DNA of 64,000 bases, taken from assembly GCA_037951105.1 (NCBI GenBank), contig JBAMJV010011327.1:1-64000 (forward strand), given 5' to 3'. The position numbers and the translations under genes are program-made. The notes beneath the pieces were generated by a model, which saw only the letters and a list, made by a program, of their open reading frames with translations, had not been told where the DNA came from and ran no database searches. Source of the DNA: Echinarachnius parma. Taxonomy: Eukaryota > Echinodermata > Echinoidea > Clypeasteroida > Echinarachniidae. Shown here piece after piece: positions 32,301-41,876 of the stretch (its first letter is position 1; each line of letters opens with the position of its first letter).

Positions 32301-35300
32301 CGACTCGTGCAATATGATCCTAGCGAATGCAATATTTCTGATATAACACTCAAGGCCAGTCAATATTATATAAATGTTCACTTTATCGTACATTAATATA
32401 AAATATTTCGAGTTATACAAGTGTCCAGTTTCTTTTTTTGCAGAGTATATATTCTCACTCATCCAGTCGAAGTAGATATAAACAAATTTATGCATTAAAT
32501 TCTGGACAAACTTATTTGTGTAAAGACCACCACCCTCCACTTTGAAGGGTTGCCAGAAGAAGCCAATAGACATCAGCGACGTCGCAATTACACAAGTATG
32601 TTTGTCCAGAATTTGATTCATAAATTTTTGATAAATTATGTTTAATATTTTGAACTTTTATCATAAACCATGTGCACCTTGTAATGGTAGACTTCCTGAG
32701 AAGGAATCATCTTTTTAATAATATTTTATCAGTATGGTGAAAATTAGCTTTGTGCACCCCGAGATTCATCCGCGGCCGGTGGAACTATGTTAATACATCC
32801 GCCATAGGTTATAAGTTATAACGTGTACATATGGTTGCCCCGCAGCTAGTATGCTCACTGGGGAGTTCAGAATGTGTGTACAAGATAATTGTGCGGGTCT
32901 GAACTGTACCAAATGACCAGGGATAATAATAAGTGCTTAGAGGCTGTTCTTCATTAGGCGCTATACAAATACGATCTATATTATTATTAATATTATTATG
33001 TTTGGGCCATAATCAAGATTTTTCAGTTTTTGGTCTGATGAACTACTGTAACACTAATCAATTTTTCACAGATTATTCCTCTTATTCTGCTAATCAATAT
33101 TTAAACCTGGCTTGGACTCCCACCGTCGGTCTATAATGGAGATCAATGCCTCACTTGTTGCTTAGCAACCTCCTGAAGTCACCCCCCCCCCCCCCCCCAT
33201 TATCAACATAAATCTCATTCACCAGTCCTAAAACATGGCAGCCAGTAGACGCTGACCATCAATCCACAAATACTGGTAATCAGTAACTCCCCTGTCACTT
33301 AGCAACCTCCCGAAGCCACACCTCCCTACCCAGACTGTCAGCAACTTGAATCATATTCACCACTGCCCTGAAACATGGCAGCCAGTAACTTCAGTGACTA
33401 GACGCTGACCATCATTCCAAGAATATTCCAGATCAGTGACTCGCTTGTCGCTCACTAGCAACCCACTGAAGCCACACCTACCTGCCCATACTGTCAGCAA
33501 CTTGAATCACATTCACCACTGAAACATGGCAGCCAGTAGCTTCAGTAACTAAATGCTGACCATCATTCCAAGAATATTCCAGATCAGTGACTCACTTGTC
33601 GCTCACTAGCAACCCACTGAAGCCACACCTACCTGCCCATACTGTCAGCAACTTGAATCACATTCACCACTGCCCTGAAACATAGCAGCCAGTAACTTCA
33701 GTGACTAGACGCTGACCATCATTCCAAGAATATTCCAGATCAGTGACTCGCTTGTCGCTCACTAGCAACCCACTGAAGCCACACCTACCTGCCCATACTG
33801 TCAGCAACTTGAATCATATTCACCACTGCCCTGAAACATGGCAGCCAGTAACTTCAGTAACTAGACGCTGACCATCATTCCAAGAATATTCCAGATCAGT
33901 GACTCACTTGTCGCTCACTAGCACCCCACCGAAGCCACACCTACCTGCCCATACTGTCAGCAACTTGAATCACATTCACCACTGCCCTGAAACATGGCAG
34001 CCAGTAGCTTCAGTAACTAAACGCTGACCATCATTCCAAGAATATTTGCAATCAGTGACTCACTCGTCGCTCACTAGCAACCCACTGAAGCCACACCTAC
34101 CTGCCCAGACTGTCAGCAACTTGAATCACATTCACCACTGAAACATGGCAGCCAGTAGCTTCAGTAACTAAATGCTGACCATCATTCCAAGAATATTCGC
34201 AATCAGTGACTCACTCGTCGCTCACTAGCAAGCCACTAAAGCCACACCTACCTGCCAGCAACTTGAATCACATTCACCTCTGTCCTAAAACATGGCAACC
34301 GATGACTTCAGGGACTAGAGCTTAACCATAAATCCAGTATAGTAGTATAGATCAGTAACTCACCTGTTGCTTCTTAACCTCCTCAAGCCACACCTCCCTG
34401 TCCATATGGTTGGCAACTTCAATCGCTTCGGCCATCTTTACCACCCTATCACGATTCTTGAACTCCCTGGATTCATTCAAAGATCCACTGAAAATAGAAA
34501 TAAATGAAGAAAAAATATTGCTGAAAACTGCTAAATCTACTTAAAAATTGCCATTGTAATAAAACAAGAGTACCGTAAAACTCTGTGTATAAGACGCACT
34601 TTTTTTCCGTCGGAAAATTTGCAAAGTGGGGGATGCGTCTTATACACAGGGGGGACACCTTGTAGTCATGTTGAATGTGTATAACACATGGTTTAGGGTA
34701 TGACAAGAACTTACAGTCAGTTGTAGCATTCAGCTAAATATACCTTTTTCTCACACAAAAAATATTGGTTACAGATGTAAAAATTGCAAGTTTATTGAGC
34801 AGTAATACTGCTGCTAATGAATATTCATACATTCGTGAGCAGCAGTACTAATTAAATATGCAATTTTCTAACCAGTGGTTATAAATTTTGCTTATAATTA
34901 AAATTAGTTAGTAGTAAATTTAGAAAATTGCATTATATTTAGTGAGTATTGGTGCTCATGAATATTCATGAATATGAATATGAATATTTATGAGCACCTG
35001 TGTTACTGCTAAATAAATGTGCAATTTGTGTACTAACCACTATTTTTATGTGAGAAAATTATTGATGAATGCTACATTCAAAATTAAGCTTTTGTCATGC
35101 CCTAGACCAGTGGTATAAGCATTCCAACAGCACTTCAGGGTAAAAAAAATAAAAATACAGGGTGTCCCCCCCCCCTTTCTGTGAAAGTTGGGGGTGCGTT
35201 TTATACACGAGTGCGTCTTATACACGGAGGTTTACGGTAAATAGAGCTTTCTATCATAACAGAATCTTTGTCAGGCAAAAATGACCTAGAAAAGAGAGAT

Positions 35301-38300
35301 CTTAAAAGATAAATATTGAAAATAAATGACTAGATTAGCTATAGCCATCTTTACCTCTGCCTTATATGTGACGTACGTTGACCGCATGACTTATGATTTC
35401 ATAAGATTTTAGCGATCTATCCATAACAAATATATTTTCAAATTAGTTGTGAAATCACAACCCCAAAATACATGTACCAAGTTTGATGGTAATCCATCAA
35501 TCAGTTCCTCAGATAATGCAATCATGAGCTAGTTTTACATATATAATATGCCCTGTGACCTCATGACCCTAAAATCTAATCAGTTCATTGGCTCCTCAAG
35601 ACAGATACATACATGTATCAAGTTTGGTGGTAATATATCAATTTGCGAGATAACAAAATCACAAGCTAATTTTCCATGAAGAGACCTTTGATCTTTGACC
35701 TCATGACCCCCAAATCTAATTGGTTCAATGGCTTTACAAGGTAAATACATGTACCAAGTTTGATGGAAATCCCACAATCATATGAGATAACACCATCACA
35801 AGCTATTCTTGTATACATAAAGAGCCCTGTGACCTTTGACCGCATGACCCCACAACACAACTTAAATTTGTTTTGGGCTCCCAAAGATGCATACATGTTA
35901 GACTTTGATTGTAATCCAGCAATCACTTCTTGAGTGCTGGGCATGGCCAAAAGCACTTCCAAACTTCCTGACTCAGGAAGAATCTTAGGAAGAATTTATA
36001 CAATCTTAGCCCCTTGCCAATGGGAATCTGGCAGGCTAGGTCATTGGGGATTTCATAATCTCAGTGAATCGGTTAAGAGTCCATACCCACCTCTCCACAA
36101 TGAGATAGCACTTGGATTTCTGGGCTCTCGCCCTCCCCTTGGATTGCACCGTTCCAATCTCGTTGCTCACAAAGTTGTACCGGATGATGACATTGCAGGC
36201 GGGAATGTTGAGTCCCTCCTGGACGATATCCGTTGCCACAAGAAGGTTCGCACGTCCTGCAAAAGAAAAAGGAAAAATGTAATGGAAACAAAATGTGACA
36301 GTTTTGTGGCACGATCGGATGGGTTACTGATGGTGCCAAATGGAATTAAAGTTTTTAAGAAAATAAATGGGGAAATTAAAATAAAGAAAACAAAAAACAA
36401 ACAAAGTTTGGAAGAGCATTACATACCGTTATGCTTCCATACAAAATCATATAGACCTTGATCATTTTTGCAAAATCTTTTGTATTACCAGGCTATCAGA
36501 TTTCTACACATATGTGACTAACGTATTTTCATCTCCTAAAAAAACAGATTTGCACTTTGTCCTCCGAAACTGTTGTACTTTTACAAACTCCTTACCAATT
36601 TGTTTGTTTTAGTTCCTGAAGTTGATTCCATGTGTTTAGGAGAGGCCGTTTCTAACAAGGGTCTTATTAACACAGGATTCACCTAGCTAAAACTAGCTTG
36701 GCTTGCCGTTATTTCATCCACCAAGACAATTGTAATATTGTTAATAATTTGTTAATAAGCTGGCTCACCTTTGGAATGACAAGCAGTCAAGAGTTGCTAT
36801 TATCAGTTAGGGATATAATTAAGACCAGCTCTTTTACAGGCGAACCTCAACTATCTGGCTTCTTCGGGACTGGCTCCCATCAACAATTTGGCCAGATAAG
36901 CAAATTATGCTCTGAAAGCAGTTTTGTGAAGTTCAATAGGGTTTAATTAATCATGCAAACATGTGATATAACTTATTTGGTACATGTTTTGTGAATCAAA
37001 CTTCTTGCTAATTTTGTGCATGCATCACGCAACTTTTGAGAGAGGTCCGGGCAACATTTTCAAGGTGGAAATGAAAAAAAACAGCAAACATAAAACTGCG
37101 AGATCCCTTCGGTTTAATTGGGTTTGCGGAAAACTGATGGCTGGATAACAGAGGTTGGACTTTACTCACCCGCTGAAATCTGCCAAGGCAGCTTCTTGCC
37201 TGGCCTGACTTTGACCATCATCGATCTCCTTGCTCTGGCCCACTATCCGCACCGCAGAGATCTTCGCAGAGAGTCCTGCTAGCTCTTCGTTGCTCTTGAT
37301 GAACCTGTTAAGCGCTAAGGTGGCATAGCGAGTTCTTGCGAGGACAATCCCTAAAGGGGGAAATACGGGGAGTCAAAGAGTTCAAATTAGCATGTTTTAA
37401 ACATAATAAAAAGCTCATAGGGCAGCTGGAGGGGGACCAAACATTGAGATCTGCTGCTTTAGTGAAAAGGTTTAAAACTGAATATTTGTAAATGACCATG
37501 CTTTGATTTGTAGGTTGTAGCTACAACCATTTTTGTTGGAGGTGAAAATAAATGTAATATTACCAAAATGTTCTAAAAGCATGCACAAACACAAGCTGGC
37601 CCTTTTATTACTGGGGTCCCAATGTATATCCGATACAAGAAGGAATCAACAATCAAAATGTTGGAATGTTGGAATTAGTTTGCAAGAAAAGAGACCCGAG
37701 GGTTTTCTATAGCTCAGTCGGAAGAGTACCGGTCAAGCATCCGGAGGTCTCGGGTTTGAATCCCGTTGGAATCCTATTTTTCTTTGCTCTTTTTCAATCA
37801 CAGTATAATAAGTTTCTGATTCATTTGAAAGATGTATGATTTTAAGTTCTGAACCTTTCGACTCCGGAATCTGTCCGTAGACGTCCTTGATTTGCTGAAT
37901 CAGTTGATTCAGCTTAGGGTTGCTCATAGGGTCGTCCTCCAATGCCAACTCCTTCAGTTCCGGCAGGTAATTCTCATAGATGAGACGGCAATGTCGGCCG
38001 GCTGGAATGAAATCCTCGCTTCCCACCTTCTGCATCTTGAATGTCTCTATGAATTCCACGACATCTACTGCTCTGAGATCCTCATAGATCATCAGCGCCT
38101 GGTTCAGGCGAAAGAGGTACGTGGCGCAAATGTGGAGCTCTGGAAAGCGGTCTTCTGCAAGGGACCGGATTCTGGCGATCCAGCTCTCGTAGTCCAGGGA
38201 TCCAAAAGTTGGAGGGACAAATGCCACGGCTGCTTTCTCAATATGTTCCACCAGAACATGCAGCTGAATTTCACCCATGACGGTCTCCAGGATCTCGATG

Positions 38301-41300
38301 ATGCGGGAACTTGTCCGCGTTGGGATCTTTGTCCGTGTAGAGATGATCTCATCTTCTTCTGGAGGTCTGTTCAATTCCTTCAACTCAGCAACATTTTGGG
38401 GCTTGGTCACCACCTTTACCCCAAAGCAATCCAGATTGGCACAGAGCACAACTAGGTGACCATGCGCATCATCAGACGTTCCCGTTCCAATGGAAGCTGT
38501 CAAACCTTGTATCAAACAAAAGAAAACAGAAATACAATCAAACTTGACATTTACCACATAATCAAATATTATCCAAGTGATTTTTATTAAATATGGGTCA
38601 GTTGTATTGTATGCATGTATTGTGTACCCTAAACGATCTGCAAAATTGAACACAGCAATAATATACCTAATAAACATTGTATGTCAACACTAAAAATGAT
38701 TGGCTTAAATATAGAGTGAGTTAGGAAGAGGAGTTTCAATGCCCACACTCCCATGGCCCACACGGTGTAAAAAGAAAGATTACAATTTCTTATCTAAGCT
38801 GCCCTACAACGGGAAACTCATCTCCCTTGTACTGCACAAACAGAAATATAACGATCACTTACCAAGTACTTGAGGGAGTCCTCTAGTTGGACGTCCAATG
38901 GGCCATGATGACATCTCTTCAGCATAAAGCGCTTTCTTCTCCCTCAGGTACTGCTTCATGATCTCATTGTAAGGGTGGTTGAGGGTTGTGTGGTGGGCCT
39001 CATCAAAGACCAGCATAGATGCATCAGACATCTTAAACTGCTTCTGGGCAATTGCATTGACAAGGACCTGTGCTGTGATCATCAAGATTCTAATATTGCC
39101 TTTGGAGAAGACATCGCTGAATATCTCGCCTTCTCCGAGGGAAGCGACTTGCCCTGGTTGGAAGAGGTCATTGAAGGCATCTCTCTGCTGCTTCTTCAGA
39201 TGTCGGGTAGGGACAATAAAGATTCCTTTGAAGGACCTTTGGGGTCCCATTTTCTTCATTCTTTCGTAGCAGATTTGTGCAGCAGTTATGGTTTTTCCAG
39301 ACCCAGTTGGAGCACAGATGACATAGTTCCACCCCTTCACACCAGGATCTGCAAGCTCCTTTTGGTATTCTCTCAATTTCACTGACTTCTTGTCATCAAC
39401 CTTCGGGTTAAAATCAAGAGTTGGATATACATCTTCTTTCTGGGTGCTGGTCACTGCAATTGCCACGTCATCGTTATCGAAATGTGCTTTCTCTCTCTCT
39501 GTAGATGACGAGTCTTTGACAACATCTGCACTGAGCCCAACAAACTCAACTTCTTTGTCAAGTTTGGCTTGATCTATTCCTTTACTTTTTGAGTTGTTGT
39601 CTGATGGCCCACAATCTTTCACTGTGTCTTGCTGTCCAAGAGAGAAGGGCTTGACCAAGTCTTCAACTTGAGACAAACTCATGTCTTCCAGTTGGTCACT
39701 GCCGTGCCCAGGGGTAGAAGAGGGTTGAACTTGATGCTCTAAAGGAAGTTGTGATACTACATCTTTGTTGCGAGTGGAGGCATCATGGGTATGCAGAGAT
39801 CCAGCTCCACTGATAATAGAACCTGTATGTGGCTGATTTTGTTCCTGGCTACCCGGCTGCAAGTTCTGTCCACCACTGCAGATATTGGAAGTTGTGCGGG
39901 GCGGCTCAGCACTCTTGAGGCAATGACTAGTTTGAGCAGAGACATCAACTGCCCTCATAGATCCAGTCACACTCAAGATTGAACCTGTATGTGGCTGACT
40001 TTGCTCCTGGCTACCTGATGGCGAGTTCTGTCCACCACTGAAGACATTGGAAGTTGTGCGGAGTGGCTCGGTGCTCTTGAGGCCCAAACTAGTCTCAGCA
40101 GAGACATCATCAGCTTTCAGAGATCCAGCGGAACTTACGGTTGAACCTGTATGTGGCTGATTTTGTCCCTGGCTACCTGGCTGCGAGTTCTGTCCGCCAC
40201 TGAAGATATTAGAAGTTGTGCGGAGCTGCTCGGTGCTCTTGAGGCCCAAACTAGTCGCAGCAGAGACAACATCGCCTTTCAGAGATCCGGCGGAACTTAC
40301 GATTGAACCTGTATGTGGCTGATTTTGTCCCTGGTTACCTGGCTGCGAGTTCTGTCCGCCACTGAAGATATTGGAAGTCGTGCGGAGCGGCTCGGAGCTC
40401 TTGAGGGCATGACTAGTCTGACTTGTGGCTGAACTTCCATTCCCTTGAGCAGATGCAGGCTGGAAAGCTATTCCTGTTGGGTAATCAGCTGGTGGAAGTT
40501 GGTGTGTGCTTCTACCAGCATTCATAGATGGGTCAGTCTGCTTTTCAACTCCAGTTGCTGCAGGACTTCTATCACTTGGAGTAGGCTTAGAAATGCCTTG
40601 AGCTGATGCAGGCTGCACAGCATACCCTGTTGGGTAACCAGCAGGAGGAGGCTCACTCCTGACACCAGCTGCTATTGGAACTTGATTTCCGTTATTGGGA
40701 GTAGGCAGCACAATTCCTTGTGCAGATTCCGGCTGCACAGGGATTCCACTCTGATTGGGCGGTACAAGAACTGCCTTAGAATGACTGGTATTTCTATGAG
40801 GTTCATTGCTCTTCAGAGACGAGTGTGAACTGATCAGGGATCTGGAGTTTGGTTGCTGCAAAGGATCTTCTGGCACTTGCTGGTTTAGGAAGTGTGCTCG
40901 CATCTCACTACTAGCTGTTGGTAATGGTTCTTTGGTTGTCAGCTCAAAGCTCTGGTCTGAAATCCCTTGCACATAACCAGATCCTGCTGGAGAAACTGCC
41001 TCTGGGCTGCTGGTAACCTTTGGTGGATGAAAATCCTGTTGAGGAGTTTGAGGTCCACCACGATTGGTTTGCAGCTGACCTTGTAGACCATGACCTTCTG
41101 AATGACCTTTTGGTTGACTTTGATGATGTGAAGATTGCAAACCTGGAACTGTTGGGTCTGCTGAAGTTATTGGTGGACTCTGCTCTGGATAATTCAAGCC
41201 TCGATACATAGGGCTGAGAGGATTAGCGGTAGCTCCTTGTGGACTGTTGGTAACTGTTTGGAGCTGGACGGATCCAGGAAGGCTTTGTGGCGACTGCGAC

Positions 41301-41488
41301 TCCACACCCATGCCTTGTGATTGTTGCAAACCCTGTGGATGACTCTGTGGATAACCATGTGGATGACTTTGAGGATGACTAGGTGAATGACCTTGATATG
41401 AAGGAGGCATGGGCTGCTGTCCAACAGGTGATGTGTTTGATGGATAAGCACTGGTAGGACTAGGAGAAGGTGATTCTGTATATACCAT
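23199..41488 (-). CDS. RLR gene A: RIG-I-like helicase with a long repetitive low-complexity N-terminus (7 exons)
   Basis: Exons: 41488(or 41475)-38863, 38505-37855, 37350-37170, 36256-36091, 34487-34364, 29051-28820 and 23389-23199 (stop TAG), about 1,390 codons. The C-terminal half has RLR order: motif I APTGSGKT (residues about 726-733), Ia PTRHLKKQQ, II DEAH (829-832), III LTASIGTG, helical insert, motif V ATDIVQEGLNIP, VI QSKGRARA, linker, and a four-Cys zinc C-terminal domain (CNSC...CKGC, 49-residue gap as in the family). The known family role is cytoplasmic dsRNA sensing. Instead of a visible CARD or death-fold, residues 1 to about 690 are Pro/Ser/Gln/Gly-rich. ATG 41488 has a weak context and an acceptor-like ATATACAG follows it, so signalling-domain exons could lie upstream. 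Exons 3 and 4 do not match in phase by one base, so the gene is either mis-assembled there or damaged. Confidence 0.85.
23440..26052. repeat. Long dispersed repeat, copy 1
   Basis: Begins ACTAGATGTTGAATTCGTCA and ends CGACGAACAAAATTG. Contains a tRNA-like B-box stretch (GATTCGAACCCACGACC, 23630-23646), conserved text such as CCTTAACGCCATTTTCATAA and GGCGTACGTGGTTATT, and three direct repeats of TTTACTCGGCATAAATGAGG (about 25139, 25385 and 25569). Shares start, order and end with the copy at 26053-27930. It lies in the last intron of gene A. No protein detected. Confidence 0.7.
26053..27930. repeat. Long dispersed repeat, copy 2
   Basis: Starts ACACTAGATTTTGAATTCG and ends CGACGAACAAAATTG, like copy 1. 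Has one TTTACTCGGCATAAATGAGG unit where copy 1 has three, and is interrupted by a PIF/Harbinger-like MITE at 26182-26515. The adjacent CGCGCG-rich stretch near 27380-27680 is unusual against the AT-rich surroundings. Confidence 0.7.
26182..26515. mobile_element. PIF/Harbinger-like MITE with TAA target duplication
   Basis: Ends GGCCAAATAAAAAAAAAACA and the complementary ATTTGGCC, with GTTTAGCGTCC also inverted. Flanked by TAA (26179-26181 and 26516-26518). The empty site is visible in copy 1 of the host repeat, where CCCCTAATAAAAAG is continuous. Interior is A/T homopolymer. Confidence 0.82.
28070..28660. repeat. Tandem ~135-bp repeat rich in TGACCTTTGACCT
   Basis: About four units of GTGACCTTTGACCTCATGAC, CCAAAATCTAATCAGTTCAT, ACATACATGTACCAAGTTTG and a CGGTTCTTGAGATA block. 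The same family recurs at 35470-35935 and in pieces at 30460-30990. Confidence 0.75.
28820..29051 (-). CDS. RLR gene A exon 6 (C-terminal domain, first Cys pair)
   Basis: 232 nt, KSILEQMEQKEAEKEARA, then LLCNSCSAFICKASDLERR, matching the RLR C-terminal domain start (compare LLCKNCSVLACSGEDI in MDA5). Acceptor TTCCCAG, donor AGTCG|GTATGT. The zinc ligands are CNSC here and CKGC in the next exon. Confidence 0.86.
29207..31722. mobile_element. ~2.5-kb TIR element with GTAACAGCGTGAC motifs
   Basis: Imperfect inverted arms lie at 29214-29310 and about 31630-31716 (CAAGGTCTGTTTT against AAAACAGACCTTG; TCAATTATCC against TTAATTGACC). A second inner pair is GGGCAATTCCAAG (29756) and CTTGGAATTGCCC (31548). 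Six perfect and one near-perfect copies of GTAACAGCGTGAC lie between. No transposase reading frame is seen. Confidence 0.55.
32233..32366. repeat. Perfect ~41-bp palindrome with 13-nt loop
   Basis: Arms run ATATCAGAAATATTGCATTC...ATATTGCAC and the exact complement; loop TCGTCTTCGACTC. Looser outer pairing (TTGACTGGC...GCCAGTCAA) extends the hairpin to about 134 bp. Confidence 0.85.
32735..33000 (+). repeat. 3' part of a tRNA-headed SINE
   Basis: Shares GGTGAAAATTAGCTTTGTGC, GTTGCCCCGCAGCTAGTATG, GTGCGGGTCTGAACTGTACC and a (TTA)n tail with the full SINE at 58870-59215. A TA-rich insert near 32775-32815 separates two blocks. Confidence 0.75.
33140..34363 (-). repeat. Tandem array derived from RLR gene A exon 5 and its donor
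   Basis: About eight units, each with the AGTGACTCACTTGTCGCT-type block. These blocks start at about 33141, 33284, 33433, 33584, 33739, 33894, 34052 and 34201; the same block at 34351 is the true exon end. Spacing is 143-158 bp, mostly 149-155. On the plus strand CCACTGAAGCCACACCTACC and GTCAGCAACTTGAATC align with the exon's CCTCAAGCCACACCTCCC and TTGGCAACTTCAATCGC. Each unit therefore holds the last third of the exon, the donor and intron sequence. The coding frame is lost. Confidence 0.87.
34364..34487 (-). CDS. RLR gene A exon 5 (linker/pincer helix)
   Basis: 124 nt, GSLNESREFKNRDRV, AIEVANHMDREVWLEEVKK. Acceptor CTATTTTCAG, donor CAACAG|GTGAGT. Its 3' half and donor have been amplified into a tandem array immediately downstream (33140-34363). 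Confidence 0.85.
34571..35238. mobile_element. MITE (TACCGTAAAACTCTGTGTATAA ends)
   Basis: Left end TACCGTAAAACTCTGTGTAT and right TATACACGGAGGTTTACGGTA are inverted, with TAAGACGCAC next to both. Internal AT-rich palindromes (AATATTCATGAATATGAATA). It lies in the intron before gene A exon 5. TA-flanked, probably mariner/pogo type. Confidence 0.78.
35470..35935. repeat. Tandem ~130-bp repeat, TGACCTTTGACC family
   Basis: Three to four units with TACATGTACCAAGTTTGATG and GCCCTGTGACCTTTGACC. Same family as 28070-28660, in the intron between exons 4 and 5 of gene A. Confidence 0.72.
36091..36256 (-). CDS. RLR gene A exon 4 (motifs V and VI)
   Basis: 166 nt, GRANLLVATDIVQEGLNIP, YNFVSNEIGTVQSKGRARA, KCYLIVER. 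Acceptor TCTTTTGCAG, donor GAGAG|GTGGGT. Highly similar to gene B exon 6 and of equal length. Confidence 0.86.
36842..37165. mobile_element. Short inverted-end repeat near gene A exon 3
   Basis: CGAACCTCAACTATCTGGC and the imperfect complement GGCTGGATAACAGAGGTTGG bound about 320 bp that ends just before the exon 3 donor. Confidence 0.5.
37170..37350 (-). CDS. RLR gene A exon 3 (motif IV region)
   Basis: 181 nt, GIVLARTRYATLALNRF to QEAALADFSG. Acceptor TTTAG. The only good donor (AGCGG|GTGAGT) leaves phase 2, whereas exon 4 needs phase 1. The equivalent gene B exon is 183 nt and ends in phase 1. One surplus G in the GGG run at 37169-37171 would explain the mismatch. Confidence 0.78.
37698..37775 (+). 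repeat. tRNA-like sequence between gene A exons 2 and 3
   Basis: TATAGCTCAGTCGGAAGAGTA (A box), a short anticodon stem CCGG/CCGG and T arm CGGGTTTGAATCCCG. The acceptor stem can form 7 pairs, three of them wobble. It resembles the intron SINE heads near 5848 and 6098, so a tRNA-derived copy is favoured over a functional tRNA. Confidence 0.45.
37855..38505 (-). CDS. RLR gene A exon 2 (motif III and helical insert)
   Basis: 651 nt, from GLTASIGTGTSDDAHGH to QIPESKG. Acceptor GATACAAG, donor AAAG|GTTCAG. Contains LCANLDCFGVKVV, LFRLNQALMIYEDLRAVD and NPKLNQLIQQIKD, all typical of the RLR Hel2i insert. It equals gene B exons 3 and 4 fused without an intron. Confidence 0.87.
38863..41488 (-). CDS. 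RLR gene A exon 1 (low-complexity repeats plus motifs I-II)
   Basis: About 875 codons open. Residues 1-230 are rich in P, S, Q, H and G (SHPQSHPHGYPQSHPQG). QPxSAQG recurs three times (about 252, 292 and 343). Four 54-residue repeats span about 357-570, each with RTTSN, SGGQN, QNQPHTGS or a variant, and a GSL/GSM...VSA tail. Residues 570-700 are acidic and polar. The helicase begins at KLREYQKELADPGVKG (about 704), followed by motifs I, Ia and II. Donor CTTG|GTAAGT. Gene B has an intron between motifs I and Ia that is absent here. The disordered region is probably unstructured; its role is unknown. Confidence 0.86.
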
Positions 41489-41876
41489 GAAAATTAAAGC
41501 AGAAAAGGAACATACATTGTCGTTAATTGTATAGATATCTAGATCAAATTATTTTTCATTCAGAACTATCACATTTAATTAAATGATAGATTCAAGACCT
41601 AGTTAGACTTGGAGTAAAAGCCTGTAAAAACATGTAATCTCAAAAGTATTCTTTTGTATGTACATGTACATTGAAAAATGTTTTTCTAATATACACATTA
41701 CTGAGCCTGCTCTTTTCCCATGTTTCTGCCAAACTTGTAAGCACAATATACAATGTATATATGATTTTTGGGGTATGGATTAATACCTTGGTCCATCAAG
41801 AACACTATACACAAATGAAAGGCGACCTTTGTTCATTTTGTTTTCATTCTGTGTAAAGTTTATTGTGAGCATGACA

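Noticed and set aside
33140-34363. The tandem array as a CRISPR-like or plain satellite locus
   Set aside because: Units are contiguous, without unique spacers, the genome is eukaryotic, and they align with the neighbouring exon end.
37698-37775. A functional tRNA gene
   Set aside because: Wobble-rich acceptor stem, poor anticodon stem, and similar decayed copies in other introns point to a tRNA-derived repeat.
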